Origin: Streptomyces sp. NBC_00663
Lineage (GTDB): Bacteria; Actinomycetota; Actinomycetes; Streptomycetales; Streptomycetaceae
Assembly: GCF_036226885.1 (NCBI RefSeq)
Contig: NZ_CP109027.1
Coordinates: 3,410,001 to 3,474,000, forward strand
DNA: 64,000 nt
Direction of reading: 5' to 3'
Below, piece after piece: positions 7,881 to 15,969 of the stretch. The notes below the pieces were generated by a model. It did not search any database. It was not told the DNA's origin and was given only the letters and a program-made list of their open reading frames with translations. A program made the position numbers and the translations under genes. How positions within the stretch are numbered: position 1 is the first letter of the stretch; every line of letters begins with the position of its first letter.

Positions 7881-8918
7881 TCAGCGCGCCGTCTTGGGAT
7901 CGAAGGCGTCCCTGACCGAGTCCCCGAGCAGGTTGAACGCCACGATGAAGATGATCATCGAGATGCCCGGGAAGAACATGTAGGTGATGTCGTTCTGCAT
8001 CACGAGTTCGGTCGACGCCTTGGAGAACATCTGCCCCCAGTCCGGCGTCGGTTCGACGATCCCGACGCCGAGGAAGCTCAGACCGGCCTCGGCGGTCACG
8101 AAGTTGGGCAGCATGTACGTCGACTGCACCAGGATCGGGGTGACCACGTTGGGCAGGATCTCCCTGCGGATGATCCGGGTGGGAGACGCTCCGCTGACCT
8201 TGGCGGCTTCGATGAATTCCCGTTCCCGCAGGGAGAGTGTGGTGCCGCGCAGGATGCGGCCGAGGCTCATCCAGCCGAGGAACCACTGCACCGCGATGAG
8301 GGCGACGACCCGGACGTACACCGGCGTCTCGTCGCGCGGGCTGACGAACAGCGAGACCACGACCGGCATGCTCGCGATGAAGAACAGCTGGGACGGGAAA
8401 GCGAGCAGGAAGTCGATGACCCGGCTGATCAACTGGTCTGTCTTGCCGCCGAGATAGCCGGCCGCGACCCCGAGGACGATGCCGGTCAGCACGGTCGCGA
8501 CGGTGACCGCGAGCGAGATCATCAGGGAGTTGCGGATGCCGTAGAGCAGCTTGGTGAAGACGTCGTAGCCGTTGCCGGGCTCCAGGCCGAACCAGAACTC
8601 GCCGCTGATACCGCCGTTGGGCTGGAGCGGGACGCCCGCGCTGTCGAAGAGTTCGGGGCGTTCGTCCGCGAACACCGTGTACGGGTCCTTGCCGTAGAGC
8701 TTGGAGATCAGCGGGGCCGCGAGGCCGACCACGAAGAAGAAGATCACGACGTACGCCGAGATCACTCCGGTGCGGTCGCGCTTGAAGCGGATCCACATCA
8801 ACTGGCCCGGAGAGCGGCCCTCCAGCTGCTTGGCCTCCTCCGGCTTCGTCGCCGGCTGCTGGTCACCGTCGACGACGACCGGGGTCCCGCCGCCTTCGAT
8901 GTCGATAGGACTGGTCAC
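7881..8918 (-). CDS. bldKA: Oligopeptide ABC importer permease, DppC/OppC type
   Basis: About 345 residues from GTG 8918, which has GGACGA upstream; a longer open frame to 8966 looks untranslated. A hydrophilic N-terminus (SPIDIEGGGTP) precedes the first helix (GVISAYVVIFFFVVGLAAPL). The DppC-type core follows, with a large external loop (KDPYTVFADERPELF), five more helices and the coupling motif EREFIEAAKVSGAS. It is the first gene of the five-gene importer operon. A 114-nt gap separates it from the binding-protein gene, and a leader region of about 650 bp lies upstream. Confidence 0.83.
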   Translation of the reverse strand: MTSPIDIEGGGTPVVVDGDQQPATKPEEAKQLEGRSPGQLMWIRFKRDRTGVISAYVVIFFFVVGLAAPLISKLYGKDPYTVFADERPELFDSAGVPLQPNGGISGEFWFGLEPGNGYDVFTKLLYGIRNSLMISLAVTVATVLTGIVLGVAAGYLGGKTDQLISRVIDFLLAFPSQLFFIASMPVVVSLFVSPRDETPVYVRVVALIAVQWFLGWMSLGRILRGTTLSLREREFIEAAKVSGASPTRIIRREILPNVVTPILVQSTYMLPNFVTAEAGLSFLGVGIVEPTPDWGQMFSKASTELVMQNDITYMFFPGISMIIFIVAFNLLGDSVRDAFDPKTAR

Positions 8919-9070
8919 AGTTCGTCCGTTTCGCAGGTGTGGGTGTGCCGAACCGGCGACCGGCACGGGTGTGCGCGATCGCGGGTCGGATCATGAAGAA
9001 GCGTCGGCGCATGCCCCGGCCCACGGAAGAACCCGCAGCCGGACGCGCGTAGTGGTAGGAGCGAAGCCCC

Positions 9071-9154
9071 TCAGAGCCGATCGCCGTACGCCGGCGCGGA
9101 GTTGACGCAGTTTGCGGACGCTGTGACCCACCTGGTGCTTGTGACACCGCGCAT
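9071..9154 (-). CDS. Possible 27-residue leader peptide upstream of the importer operon
   Basis: This short frame begins MRGVTSTRWVTASANC and ends at TGA 9073-9071. The start is preceded by GAGGAGGAG with 4-nt spacing, the strongest ribosome site in this leader. It ends about 150 nt before the permease start. No homologue is known to me. It may be a leader ORF controlling the importer mRNA, a small peptide in its own right, or the remnant of a longer gene. The support is the ribosome site and position only. Confidence 0.35.
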   Translation of the reverse strand: MRGVTSTRWVTASANCVNSAPAYGDRL

Positions 9155-9512
9155 GGGACTCCTCCTCATGACTCCACGTGTTCACCAACAGGAGGGGGTA
9201 CTGCCCGTCCTCCGACACCCCTGACGGAGGGTCAGGCACCCCCTGGTGCTCGTGAGTCGGCGCCGTCCCCACGGCGCGAGACCCATTGACCCGAGCGCTA
9301 CGCGGCTAACTATCTGCCATGAGCCAAGTACCGACCACTGTTCTTAAATCTCAATTCAGTCACAGCTGGCCCGTACATCTTCCAAAATCTGGACAAACTG
9401 TCTGGTGCGAGAAGGCCGCGAAACGGACGTGTTACATGGGTATCGGGCGAGGATCTCCGCATTACGGACATCGTTCACCGCTGATCCACAGGAACCTGAC
9501 TGAAAATGGGTT
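9155..9512. other. Non-coding leader/promoter region upstream of the peptide importer
   Basis: About 360 bp without a credible gene. GC content is visibly lower than around it between roughly 9300 and 9515. It lies upstream of the importer operon on the minus strand and ends at the typA terminator, so the importer promoter is expected here. An inverted repeat CTGAC/GTCAG occurs near 9220-9235. I cannot assign a -10/-35 pair with confidence. Confidence 0.5.
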
Positions 9513-9553
9513 GCAAAAAGCCCGGGTGCCCCCATGATGGGGGCACCCGGGCT
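9513..9553 (-). terminator. Intrinsic terminator of typA
   Basis: A perfect 15-bp stem (AGCCCGGGTGCCCCC at 9519-9533 pairing with 9539-9553) and a 5-nt loop is followed on the minus strand by five U residues. It begins 17 nt after the typA stop codon and separates typA from the importer operon. Confidence 0.92.
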
Positions 9554-9570
9554 CAGGAACTGATCGTGGA

Positions 9571-11478
9571 TCAGCCGTGCTTGGCGCGGCTCGCGGCGCG
9601 GGCGCGCTCACGGGCGTCCAGGTTCACCTTGCGGATGCGAACCGCCTCCGGGGTGACCTCCACGCACTCGTCGTCGCGGCAGAACTCCAGCGACTGCTCC
9701 AGGGAGAGCTTGCGGGGCGGCACGATCGCCTCGAACGAGTCGGCCGACGACGACCGCATGTTCGTGAGCTTCTTCTCCTTGGTGATGTTCACGTCCATGT
9801 CGTCGGAGCGCGAGTTCTCGCCGACGATCATGCCCTCGTACACCTCGGTGCCGGGGTCGGTGAACAGCACACCGCGCTCCTGGAGGTTCGTCATCGCGAA
9901 GGCGGTGACGGCACCGGAGCGGTCGGCGACCAGCGAACCGTTGTTACGGGTCTGGAGGTTGCCGAACCAGGGCTCGAAGCCCTCGTGGATGGAGTGCCCG
10001 ATGCCCGTACCGCGGGTCTGGGTCAGGAACTCGGTCCGGAAGCCGATGAGACCGCGGGACGGCACGACGAACTCCATGCGCACCCAGCCCGAGCCGTGGT
10101 TGGACATGTTGTCCATCCGGCCCTTGCGGACGCCCATGAGCTGCGTGACCGCGCCCATGTGCTCCTCGGGCACGTCGATCGTCATGCGCTCGACGGGCTC
10201 GTACGTCTTGCCGTCGACCTCCTTGGTGACGACCTGCGGCTTGCCGATGGTCAGCTCGAAGCCCTCGCGGCGCATCTGCTCGACCAGGATGGCGAGCGCG
10301 AGCTCACCACGGCCCTGGACCTCCCAGGCGTCGGGACGCTCGGTGTCGAGGACGCGGAGCGAGACGTTACCGATCAGCTCACGGTCGAGGCGGTCCTTGA
10401 CCTGGCGGGCGGTGACCTTGCGGTCCTTGACGGCCGCCTTGTTGTCGGCGCCCTTGCCGGTGCCGCCCCGGCCGACCAGCGGCGAGGTGTTGGTGCCGAT
10501 GGTCATGGAGATCGCGGGCTCGTCGACCGTGATCAGCGGGAGCGGGATCGGGTTCTCGGGGTCGGCGAGGGTCTCGCCGATCATGATGTCCGAGATACCG
10601 GCGACGGCACAGATGTCACCGGGGCCGGCCACCTCGGCGGGCTTGCGGGTGAGCGCCTCGGTCATCAGCAGCTCGGTGATGCGCACGTTGGACATGGAGC
10701 CGTCGCGCTTGATCCACGTGACGGTCTGGCCCTTGCGCAGCTCGCCCTGCTCGACACGGAGCAGCGCGATACGGCCGAGGAAGTTGTCGGCGTCCAGGTT
10801 GGTGACGTGGGCCTGGAGCGGCGCGTCCTCGTCGTAGGTCGGGGCCGGGATGTGCTGGAGGATCGTCGAGAAGAACGGCTCCAGGCTGTTGGAGTCGGCC
10901 GGGACCGTGCCGTTCTCCGGCTTGGTCAGCGAGGCGATGCCGTCACGGCCGCAGGCGTAGACGATCGGGAACTCGATCTGCTCCTCGTCCGCGTCCAGGT
11001 CGAGGAAGAGGTCGTAGGTCTCGTTGACGACCTCGTCGATCCGGGAGTCCGGACGGTCCGTCTTGTTGATGCACAGGATGACGGGCAGACGCTGCTGGAG
11101 CGCCTTGCGCAGCACGAAGCGGGTCTGCGGCAGCGGGCCCTCGGAGGCGTCGACCAGCAGGACGACACCGTCGACCATGGACAGACCGCGCTCGACCTCG
11201 CCACCGAAGTCGGCGTGACCGGGGGTGTCGATGATGTTGATGGTGATGACGTCCCCCCCGTCCTTCGGGTGGTACTTCACCGCCGTGTTCTTGGCCAGGA
11301 TCGTGATGCCCTTCTCACGCTCCAGGTCGTTGGAGTCCATCATGCGGTCGTCGACACCTTCGAGCTGGTGCGCGGCGAAGGCGCCGGCCTGCTTCAGCAT
11401 GCCGTCGACGATGGTGGTCTTGCCGTGGTCGACGTGGGCGACGATGGCGACATTGCGGATGTCGTGGCGCGTGGCCAT
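9571..11478 (-). CDS. typA: Translational GTPase TypA/BipA
   Basis: 635 residues from ATG 11478 (GGGAG upstream). The G-domain motifs are all visible: AHVDHGKTT (G1), [11 protein letters not shown] (G3) and NKTDR (G4). The EF-G-like domains II, III and V follow, together with the TypA-specific C-terminal domain ([20 protein letters not shown]). It is a ribosome-associated GTPase linked to stress growth and large-subunit assembly. The length is normal. A long in-frame extension upstream of 11478 is open only because of base composition; the conserved [19 protein letters not shown] start decides. It is transcribed alone, with its own terminator. Confidence 0.96.
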   Translation of the reverse strand: MATRHDIRNVAIVAHVDHGKTTIVDGMLKQAGAFAAHQLEGVDDRMMDSNDLEREKGITILAKNTAVKYHPKDGGDVITINIIDTPGHADFGGEVERGLSMVDGVVLLVDASEGPLPQTRFVLRKALQQRLPVILCINKTDRPDSRIDEVVNETYDLFLDLDADEEQIEFPIVYACGRDGIASLTKPENGTVPADSNSLEPFFSTILQHIPAPTYDEDAPLQAHVTNLDADNFLGRIALLRVEQGELRKGQTVTWIKRDGSMSNVRITELLMTEALTRKPAEVAGPGDICAVAGISDIMIGETLADPENPIPLPLITVDEPAISMTIGTNTSPLVGRGGTGKGADNKAAVKDRKVTARQVKDRLDRELIGNVSLRVLDTERPDAWEVQGRGELALAILVEQMRREGFELTIGKPQVVTKEVDGKTYEPVERMTIDVPEEHMGAVTQLMGVRKGRMDNMSNHGSGWVRMEFVVPSRGLIGFRTEFLTQTRGTGIGHSIHEGFEPWFGNLQTRNNGSLVADRSGAVTAFAMTNLQERGVLFTDPGTEVYEGMIVGENSRSDDMDVNITKEKKLTNMRSSSADSFEAIVPPRKLSLEQSLEFCRDDECVEVTPEAVRIRKVNLDARERARAASRAKHG

Positions 11479-11614
11479 AGTGCGGCGTACTCCCGGAGTG
11501 GTGTGGTAGGGGCCTGCGCGTACGTCTGTGTGACGCGGACCCTGCCGGGCTGTACATGCCACGGCCTCACCCCATGGTACGTGGCATTGACAGGAACGGC
11601 CTCCGGGGGCCGGT

Positions 11615-12211
11615 TCAGGCGGCCTCGGCGGCCTTGGAACCGGTCGGACAGCGGCGGGCGGCGGCCTCCCTGCCGCTCTCGCTCGGTGCCTTCTCGGCGC
11701 AGGACCGGAAGTCGGAGCCGGTCTTGTCCCAGGTGCGGACATGGCCCTTGACGGGCTCGCCGTCCCCGCAGGTGTAAGTGAAGTCGGCGTCGACGAGGTT
11801 GAGGTAGCTCCAGGCGTAGTAGGAGCCCTTCTCCAGCCCGGTCCCCTCCTCGTACCCGGCGCCGATCCGGGTGTCGACCTGCCCGCGTCCGCCGCCGAGC
11901 GGCTCGTCGGCCTTCAGATAGGTGCCCAGCGACGCGAGCACGTCCGAGGAGCTCGCGCCCTCGGGCCGGGGGCTGATCGTCTGGTGGTACACCACCGTGT
12001 CGATGACGTCGAGGTCGGCTTTGTAGGACGCCGTCCGCTTCTCGATCGTGATGGGCTCGGCGAGGTGGGTCACCTTCTCCGTGTGCCGGACACCCGACCA
12101 CGCGAACGTCCCGTCCGTGCAGCCCCCCGCCTTGTCGTCCGTGCCCCCGCCGCAGCCCGTCAGCCCCGCCGCCAGAGCCACCGCCGCCGCCCCCGCCATC
12201 CACGTACGCAT
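11615..12211 (-). CDS. Small secreted lipoprotein, unknown function
   Basis: 198 residues with a signal peptide ending in the lipobox LTGC at residues 17-20, followed by GGGTDDK. The mature part has four cysteines (GCTDG, YTCGDG, FRSCAEK, RRCPTG). It contains no domain I recognise. Several TW/YY/W aromatic stretches suggest a compact beta fold. The gene starts at ATG 12211, downstream of the peptide-binding lipoprotein gene (71 nt gap), and may share its transcript. The C-terminus is Ala/Glu-rich. It is probably anchored to the outer face of the membrane. Confidence 0.75.
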   Translation of the reverse strand: MRTWMAGAAAVALAAGLTGCGGGTDDKAGGCTDGTFAWSGVRHTEKVTHLAEPITIEKRTASYKADLDVIDTVVYHQTISPRPEGASSSDVLASLGTYLKADEPLGGGRGQVDTRIGAGYEEGTGLEKGSYYAWSYLNLVDADFTYTCGDGEPVKGHVRTWDKTGSDFRSCAEKAPSESGREAAARRCPTGSKAAEAA

Positions 12212-12282
12212 CCCCGTCGTCCCTTTCCCCTCGTCGTACGACGCACGCCGTACGAGCCCCGTACGACGAGAGGAATGATCCC

Positions 12283-14553
12283 CTACTTCTTCGACGGGCT
12301 CGCCGAGGGGTGTGCCCCCTTCTTCAGGAAGCCCATGTCCTCGTAGACCGGCGTCTGGAAGCCGAAGGCACCGGCGTTGGCGATGTTCTTCCTCGCGGCC
12401 GTGAGCTGGGGTCGCTGATACAGCGGGATCGATCCGGCGGCGGCCCAGATCCGGGAGTCGGCCTTGCGGATCAGGCCCCGGCTCTCGCCCTCGTCCAGCG
12501 TGGAGACGGCCTGGTCGAAGAGCTGGTCCACCTGGTCGGTGCCGACGCGGGTGTAGTTCTGCTCGACGTTCAGGGAGCCGTCGGCGGCCGGGACCGGCTT
12601 GGCGTAGATCGGGCGGGCGTCGGTGGCGGGGAAGGCGGAGGCGGGCCAGGAGTACAGGGCGAGGTCGAACTGGCCGGCCGCGACGTGGTCCTTGAAGTAG
12701 CTCTCGTCCGCGACCTCGGTGATCTCGGTGCGGATGCCGACCTTCTGGAGCATCCCGGAGATCCGGTCGGCCACCGTGCGCAGGGTCTGCGAGCCCGGTC
12801 CCGACGGCAGGACGAAGCGGAGCGTGAGCGGCTTGCCGTCCTTGGCGAGCATCCCGGCCGCGGCGCCGACGGGCGCGGCGGTGCCCCGGGGGGCGTAGGC
12901 GCCGGGGGCACCGCCCTGCTTCAGCTTGTTCGCGTACTGCTTGCCGTCCTGCGCGAGGTGCTGGGAGCCGTCCCCGCTCTTCCCGTGCTTCTTGGGATCC
13001 TGCTTCTTCTCCCGGTCGGCCTCGCGCAGGACCTTGTCGGCCTCACGCAGGACCTTGTCCGCCTCGCGCGGCGCCTTGTCGTCCTCACCGACGATGTACG
13101 TGTCGTCGTCACCGTCGTCCCCGGACTCGCCGTCCTCCGCGGCGGCCTTCTCGCCCTTGGCCCCGGCGGCCTTCTCGCCCTTCTTCTTCTCCTCCTTCAG
13201 CGGTCCGCCCGGCACCCAGCCGGCGTCCGCGAGGAGGGCCTGCGCCTCGGTGGTGTCCTGGCCGCCGAGGGCGCCGCTGTTGTCGGCGTAGGCGGCCTGC
13301 CCGGCGAGCGCGAGGTGGCTGCCGACCGGCTCGGCGGGCAGGCCGAGCGGGCTGAGCACGACCGAGGCGAGGGCCTCCCGGTCGAGGGCGCGGGCCACGG
13401 CACGGCGGACCCGCTCGTCGGCGAGGGGGCCCTCGGCGCCGTTGAGAGCGAGCTGGGTGTAGGCGGGCTCCAGGGAGCGGCGGACCTCGAAGCCACGCAG
13501 GGCCTGCTGCTGGCGGGCGTACGCGGAGATCTCCTCGCGCTGCTTCTCGCGGGCGCTGATCTCCTCGTCGGCGGCGTCCTCGTCGGTGCCCTTGGCGACG
13601 GCCCAGGAGCGCAGTGAGTCGGCGGCGCTGAGGTTGCTGCCGGGGCCCATGAGCGGCGTGGCGCTCGGCCGGCCCTTCGCCGCGACGGTGATCCGCTTGA
13701 CCGACTCGGGGTCGATCTCGGCCAGGTCCAGGCTGCCCGCGGCGAGTGCGGCGGCCCGCTTGTCGCGGGGCACGGCGCGCAGCACGATCTCGTCTAGCTT
13801 GGCGGGCCTGCCCCACCAGCGCGGGTTGCGGGCGAGGGTGAGCTCGTCGTCCTTGCGGTCGACCTTCTTCAGTGCGAAGGGACCGGCGGTGACCTTGAGC
13901 TTCTTGCGGGCGCTGTCGTTGAAGGAGTCCGGGGTGCCCATGACGTCCTTCGGGTACAGCGGGGAGAACAGCGACTTCCAGTCGGCGTACGGCCGCGCGA
14001 AGGTGACCTTGACCTCAAGGTCGTTCTTGCCGCGCTCGATCTTCTCGATGCGGTCGTAGCCGGCGTTGCGGGCCGTCCAGTACGCGCTGTCCTTGCCGGA
14101 CAGGGCGCGCCACTGGGCGGCGAAGTCGGCGGCGCCGATCTCGCGGCCGTCGCTCCAGACAGCCTGCTGGTTCAGCTTGTACAGCACGACCTGGCGGGGC
14201 TCGGTCTCGACGACCTCGGCCTTCTCCAGGTAGTCGGCGTCGACCTGGGGGCGGCCGTTCGCGTCGAGCCGGTACATCGCCGGCAGGACGGCCTGGGCGA
14301 CCCGGGTGGTGGTGGCGTCGGCGTCCGACTGGAACGTGTTGAGGGTGTCCGGCACGGAGTCCACCGCCCAGCGCAGGGTGCCGCCGTCGGCGACCAGGGA
14401 ACGCTCGGCGATTCCGATGTCCTGCCCGGCGAGCGGCTTGCCGGCCGGATCCTCGGAGCTGCACCCGGAGAGCAGCGGGACCGCGAGCGCGCCCGCGCTC
14501 AGGAAGGCGACCGAGCGCATCACCGCGCGCAGTGCGACGCCGTGTGGGGACAT
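12283..14553 (-). CDS. Orphan family-5 peptide-binding lipoprotein with a large charged insertion
   Basis: 756 residues from ATG 14553 (GGAGG upstream). The signal peptide ends in the lipobox LSGC. The family-5 binding fold is recognisable (GGTLRWAVDSVPDTLNTF, QAVWSDGREIGAADFAAQW, DEVVLRAVP-type segments). No permease or ATPase genes are adjacent. Between the family landmarks LLADAGW and KDGKPLTLRF, residues about 450-568 form an extra Lys/Glu/Asp/Gly-rich, probably disordered segment that includes a heptad-like READKVL repeat. The coding DNA shows matching repeats of about 21 bp near 13018-13085. The usual length for the family is 520-600 residues, so the insertion explains the excess. It may deliver ligand to a distant transporter or act as a sensor. 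Confidence 0.83.
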   Translation of the reverse strand: MSPHGVALRAVMRSVAFLSAGALAVPLLSGCSSEDPAGKPLAGQDIGIAERSLVADGGTLRWAVDSVPDTLNTFQSDADATTTRVAQAVLPAMYRLDANGRPQVDADYLEKAEVVETEPRQVVLYKLNQQAVWSDGREIGAADFAAQWRALSGKDSAYWTARNAGYDRIEKIERGKNDLEVKVTFARPYADWKSLFSPLYPKDVMGTPDSFNDSARKKLKVTAGPFALKKVDRKDDELTLARNPRWWGRPAKLDEIVLRAVPRDKRAAALAAGSLDLAEIDPESVKRITVAAKGRPSATPLMGPGSNLSAADSLRSWAVAKGTDEDAADEEISAREKQREEISAYARQQQALRGFEVRRSLEPAYTQLALNGAEGPLADERVRRAVARALDREALASVVLSPLGLPAEPVGSHLALAGQAAYADNSGALGGQDTTEAQALLADAGWVPGGPLKEEKKKGEKAAGAKGEKAAAEDGESGDDGDDDTYIVGEDDKAPREADKVLREADKVLREADREKKQDPKKHGKSGDGSQHLAQDGKQYANKLKQGGAPGAYAPRGTAAPVGAAAGMLAKDGKPLTLRFVLPSGPGSQTLRTVADRISGMLQKVGIRTEITEVADESYFKDHVAAGQFDLALYSWPASAFPATDARPIYAKPVPAADGSLNVEQNYTRVGTDQVDQLFDQAVSTLDEGESRGLIRKADSRIWAAAGSIPLYQRPQLTAARKNIANAGAFGFQTPVYEDMGFLKKGAHPSASPSKK

Positions 14554-14837
14554 GCCGTCTACCTCCGGGGGTGTGCCGCCTGGTTTGGATCACGTTTGGC
14601 GGTATATGGAGCTGATCAGATGTATGCGGCCACTGAAGAGGAAAGGGTTCGGCACTCGGCGGCGACACGGCGAAGGGGGCCGGGAAGCCCACCCGTGCGG
14701 CGCAATGGACGGCGCACGAGGGGCGCGCACGCAGGCTCACGATCCGCCAATCCATGCACGTCCCTTCACATGGGCCGGTGTGACGCGCAACACTCGCAGG
14801 CGCACATGAACGTTGCCGTCCGAAGTGAGGTCACGTC

Positions 14838-15128
14838 ATGGCCCTGCACGACGAACTGGCGTCAGCCCAGCGCTGCCTCGACGAGCTGCACCGGTATGTG
14901 AAACGCCTGGAGCAGCAACTCGGCAGCGGCGGCCTGGAGATGCGCCGTGTCCGCGTGGACACCGACCGCCTGCGCGAGAGCCTCGCCCTGCTCAAGGAGG
15001 CCGACCCCGCGCTCGCCCAGTCGAAGCGGACCGACCTCGTCTCCATCCCCGACACCCCGTACGACAACAGCCTGTGGACGGACTCGGACGACGAGGGTCT
15101 CGGCGCCCGCGACCGCCACGCCCCCTGA
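14838..15128 (+). CDS. Short coiled-coil protein, conserved actinomycete type
   Basis: 96 residues from ATG 14838. Residues 3-60 are heptad-rich and predicted to be a long helical coiled coil (ELASAQRCLDELHRYVKRLEQQL). The acidic C-terminal tail ends with a conserved-looking SIPDTPYDNSLWTDSDDEG motif. There is no signal peptide, no membrane segment and no catalytic motif. It lies 19 nt upstream of the dehydrogenase membrane subunit and could be co-transcribed with it. Function unknown. Confidence 0.75.
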   Translation: MALHDELASAQRCLDELHRYVKRLEQQLGSGGLEMRRVRVDTDRLRESLALLKEADPALAQSKRTDLVSIPDTPYDNSLWTDSDDEGLGARDRHAP

Positions 15129-15147
15129 ACCCGACCGGAGTCATGAG

Positions 15148-15969
15148 TTGGCCACTGGTACGGAACCCCATCCGAACAGCGGCGGTGTACGGTCCGGTAC
15201 GCGCGCCGCGATCGCCGCTCCTCATCTGCGGACCGACCGCTGGTGGCTGGCGCCCGCCGCCACCACCGCCGGACTGCTCGCCTTCGTCGTGTACTCCGCG
15301 TGGAGGGCCTTCACGAACGCGGACTACTACGCGGCACCGTATGTCTCGCCGTTCTACTCCCCGTGTCTCGCGGAGAAGTGCGAGACCATGCGCGCGGGCC
15401 CCAACTGGGAGATCTTCGGCGGCTGGTGGCCGCTGTCCCCGGCGATCCTCATCCTGATCTTCCCACTCGGCTTCCGCCTGACCTGCTACTACTACCGCAA
15501 GGCCTACTACCGGGGCTTCTGGGCGTCCCCACCGGCCTGCGCGGTGGCCGAGCCGCACAAGAAGTACTCGGGCGAGACCCGCTTCCCGCTCATCCTCCAG
15601 AACCTCCACCGGTACTTCTTCTACGCCGCGATCCTGGTCGCCGGCATCCTCACCTACGACACCGTGCTCGCCTTCCGCGACGAGCACTACGCGTGGGGCC
15701 ACATGGGCCTGGGCACCCTCGTGTTCCTGGTCAACATCGTGCTGATCTGGGCGTACACCCTCTCCTGCCACTCCTGCCGGCACATCGTCGGCGGCCAGCT
15801 CAAGCACTTCTCCAAGCATCCCGTGCGCTACCGGGCCTGGAGGCTCGTCGGGAAGCTGAACGCCCGTCACATGCTGTTGGCGTGGGCGTCGTTGGTGAGC
15901 GTGGCGCTCGCCGACTTCTACGTCTACCTGGTCGCCTCCGGCGCCTTCGACGATCCGAGGTTGTTCTGA
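15148..15969 (+). CDS. sdhC: Succinate dehydrogenase/fumarate reductase membrane (cytochrome b) subunit
   Basis: 273 residues. The start is TTG 15148, chosen because GGAG sits 7 nt upstream and the frame then joins the dehydrogenase operon. Five membrane helices are visible. Candidate haem-ligand histidines occur in NLHRYFF, WGHMGLG and CHSCRHIVGG. A single five-helix anchor is typical of the Sdh1-type complex of actinobacteria. It passes electrons between the FeS subunit and menaquinone. Its stop overlaps the ATG of the flavoprotein gene (TGATG). The CxxC-H motif in the fourth helix region is unusual for the family as I know it. Confidence 0.85.
   Translation: MATGTEPHPNSGGVRSGTRAAIAAPHLRTDRWWLAPAATTAGLLAFVVYSAWRAFTNADYYAAPYVSPFYSPCLAEKCETMRAGPNWEIFGGWWPLSPAILILIFPLGFRLTCYYYRKAYYRGFWASPPACAVAEPHKKYSGETRFPLILQNLHRYFFYAAILVAGILTYDTVLAFRDEHYAWGHMGLGTLVFLVNIVLIWAYTLSCHSCRHIVGGQLKHFSKHPVRYRAWRLVGKLNARHMLLAWASLVSVALADFYVYLVASGAFDDPRLF

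Noticed and set aside
9319-9537. 72-codon plus-strand frame between typA and the importer
   Set aside because: Third codon positions are not G/C-rich, the frame runs into the typA terminator, and no ribosome site precedes it.
11479-11742. N-terminal extension of typA
   Set aside because: The conserved TypA N-terminus starts at ATG 11478; the extra residues are Pro/Arg-rich and overlap the end of the next gene.
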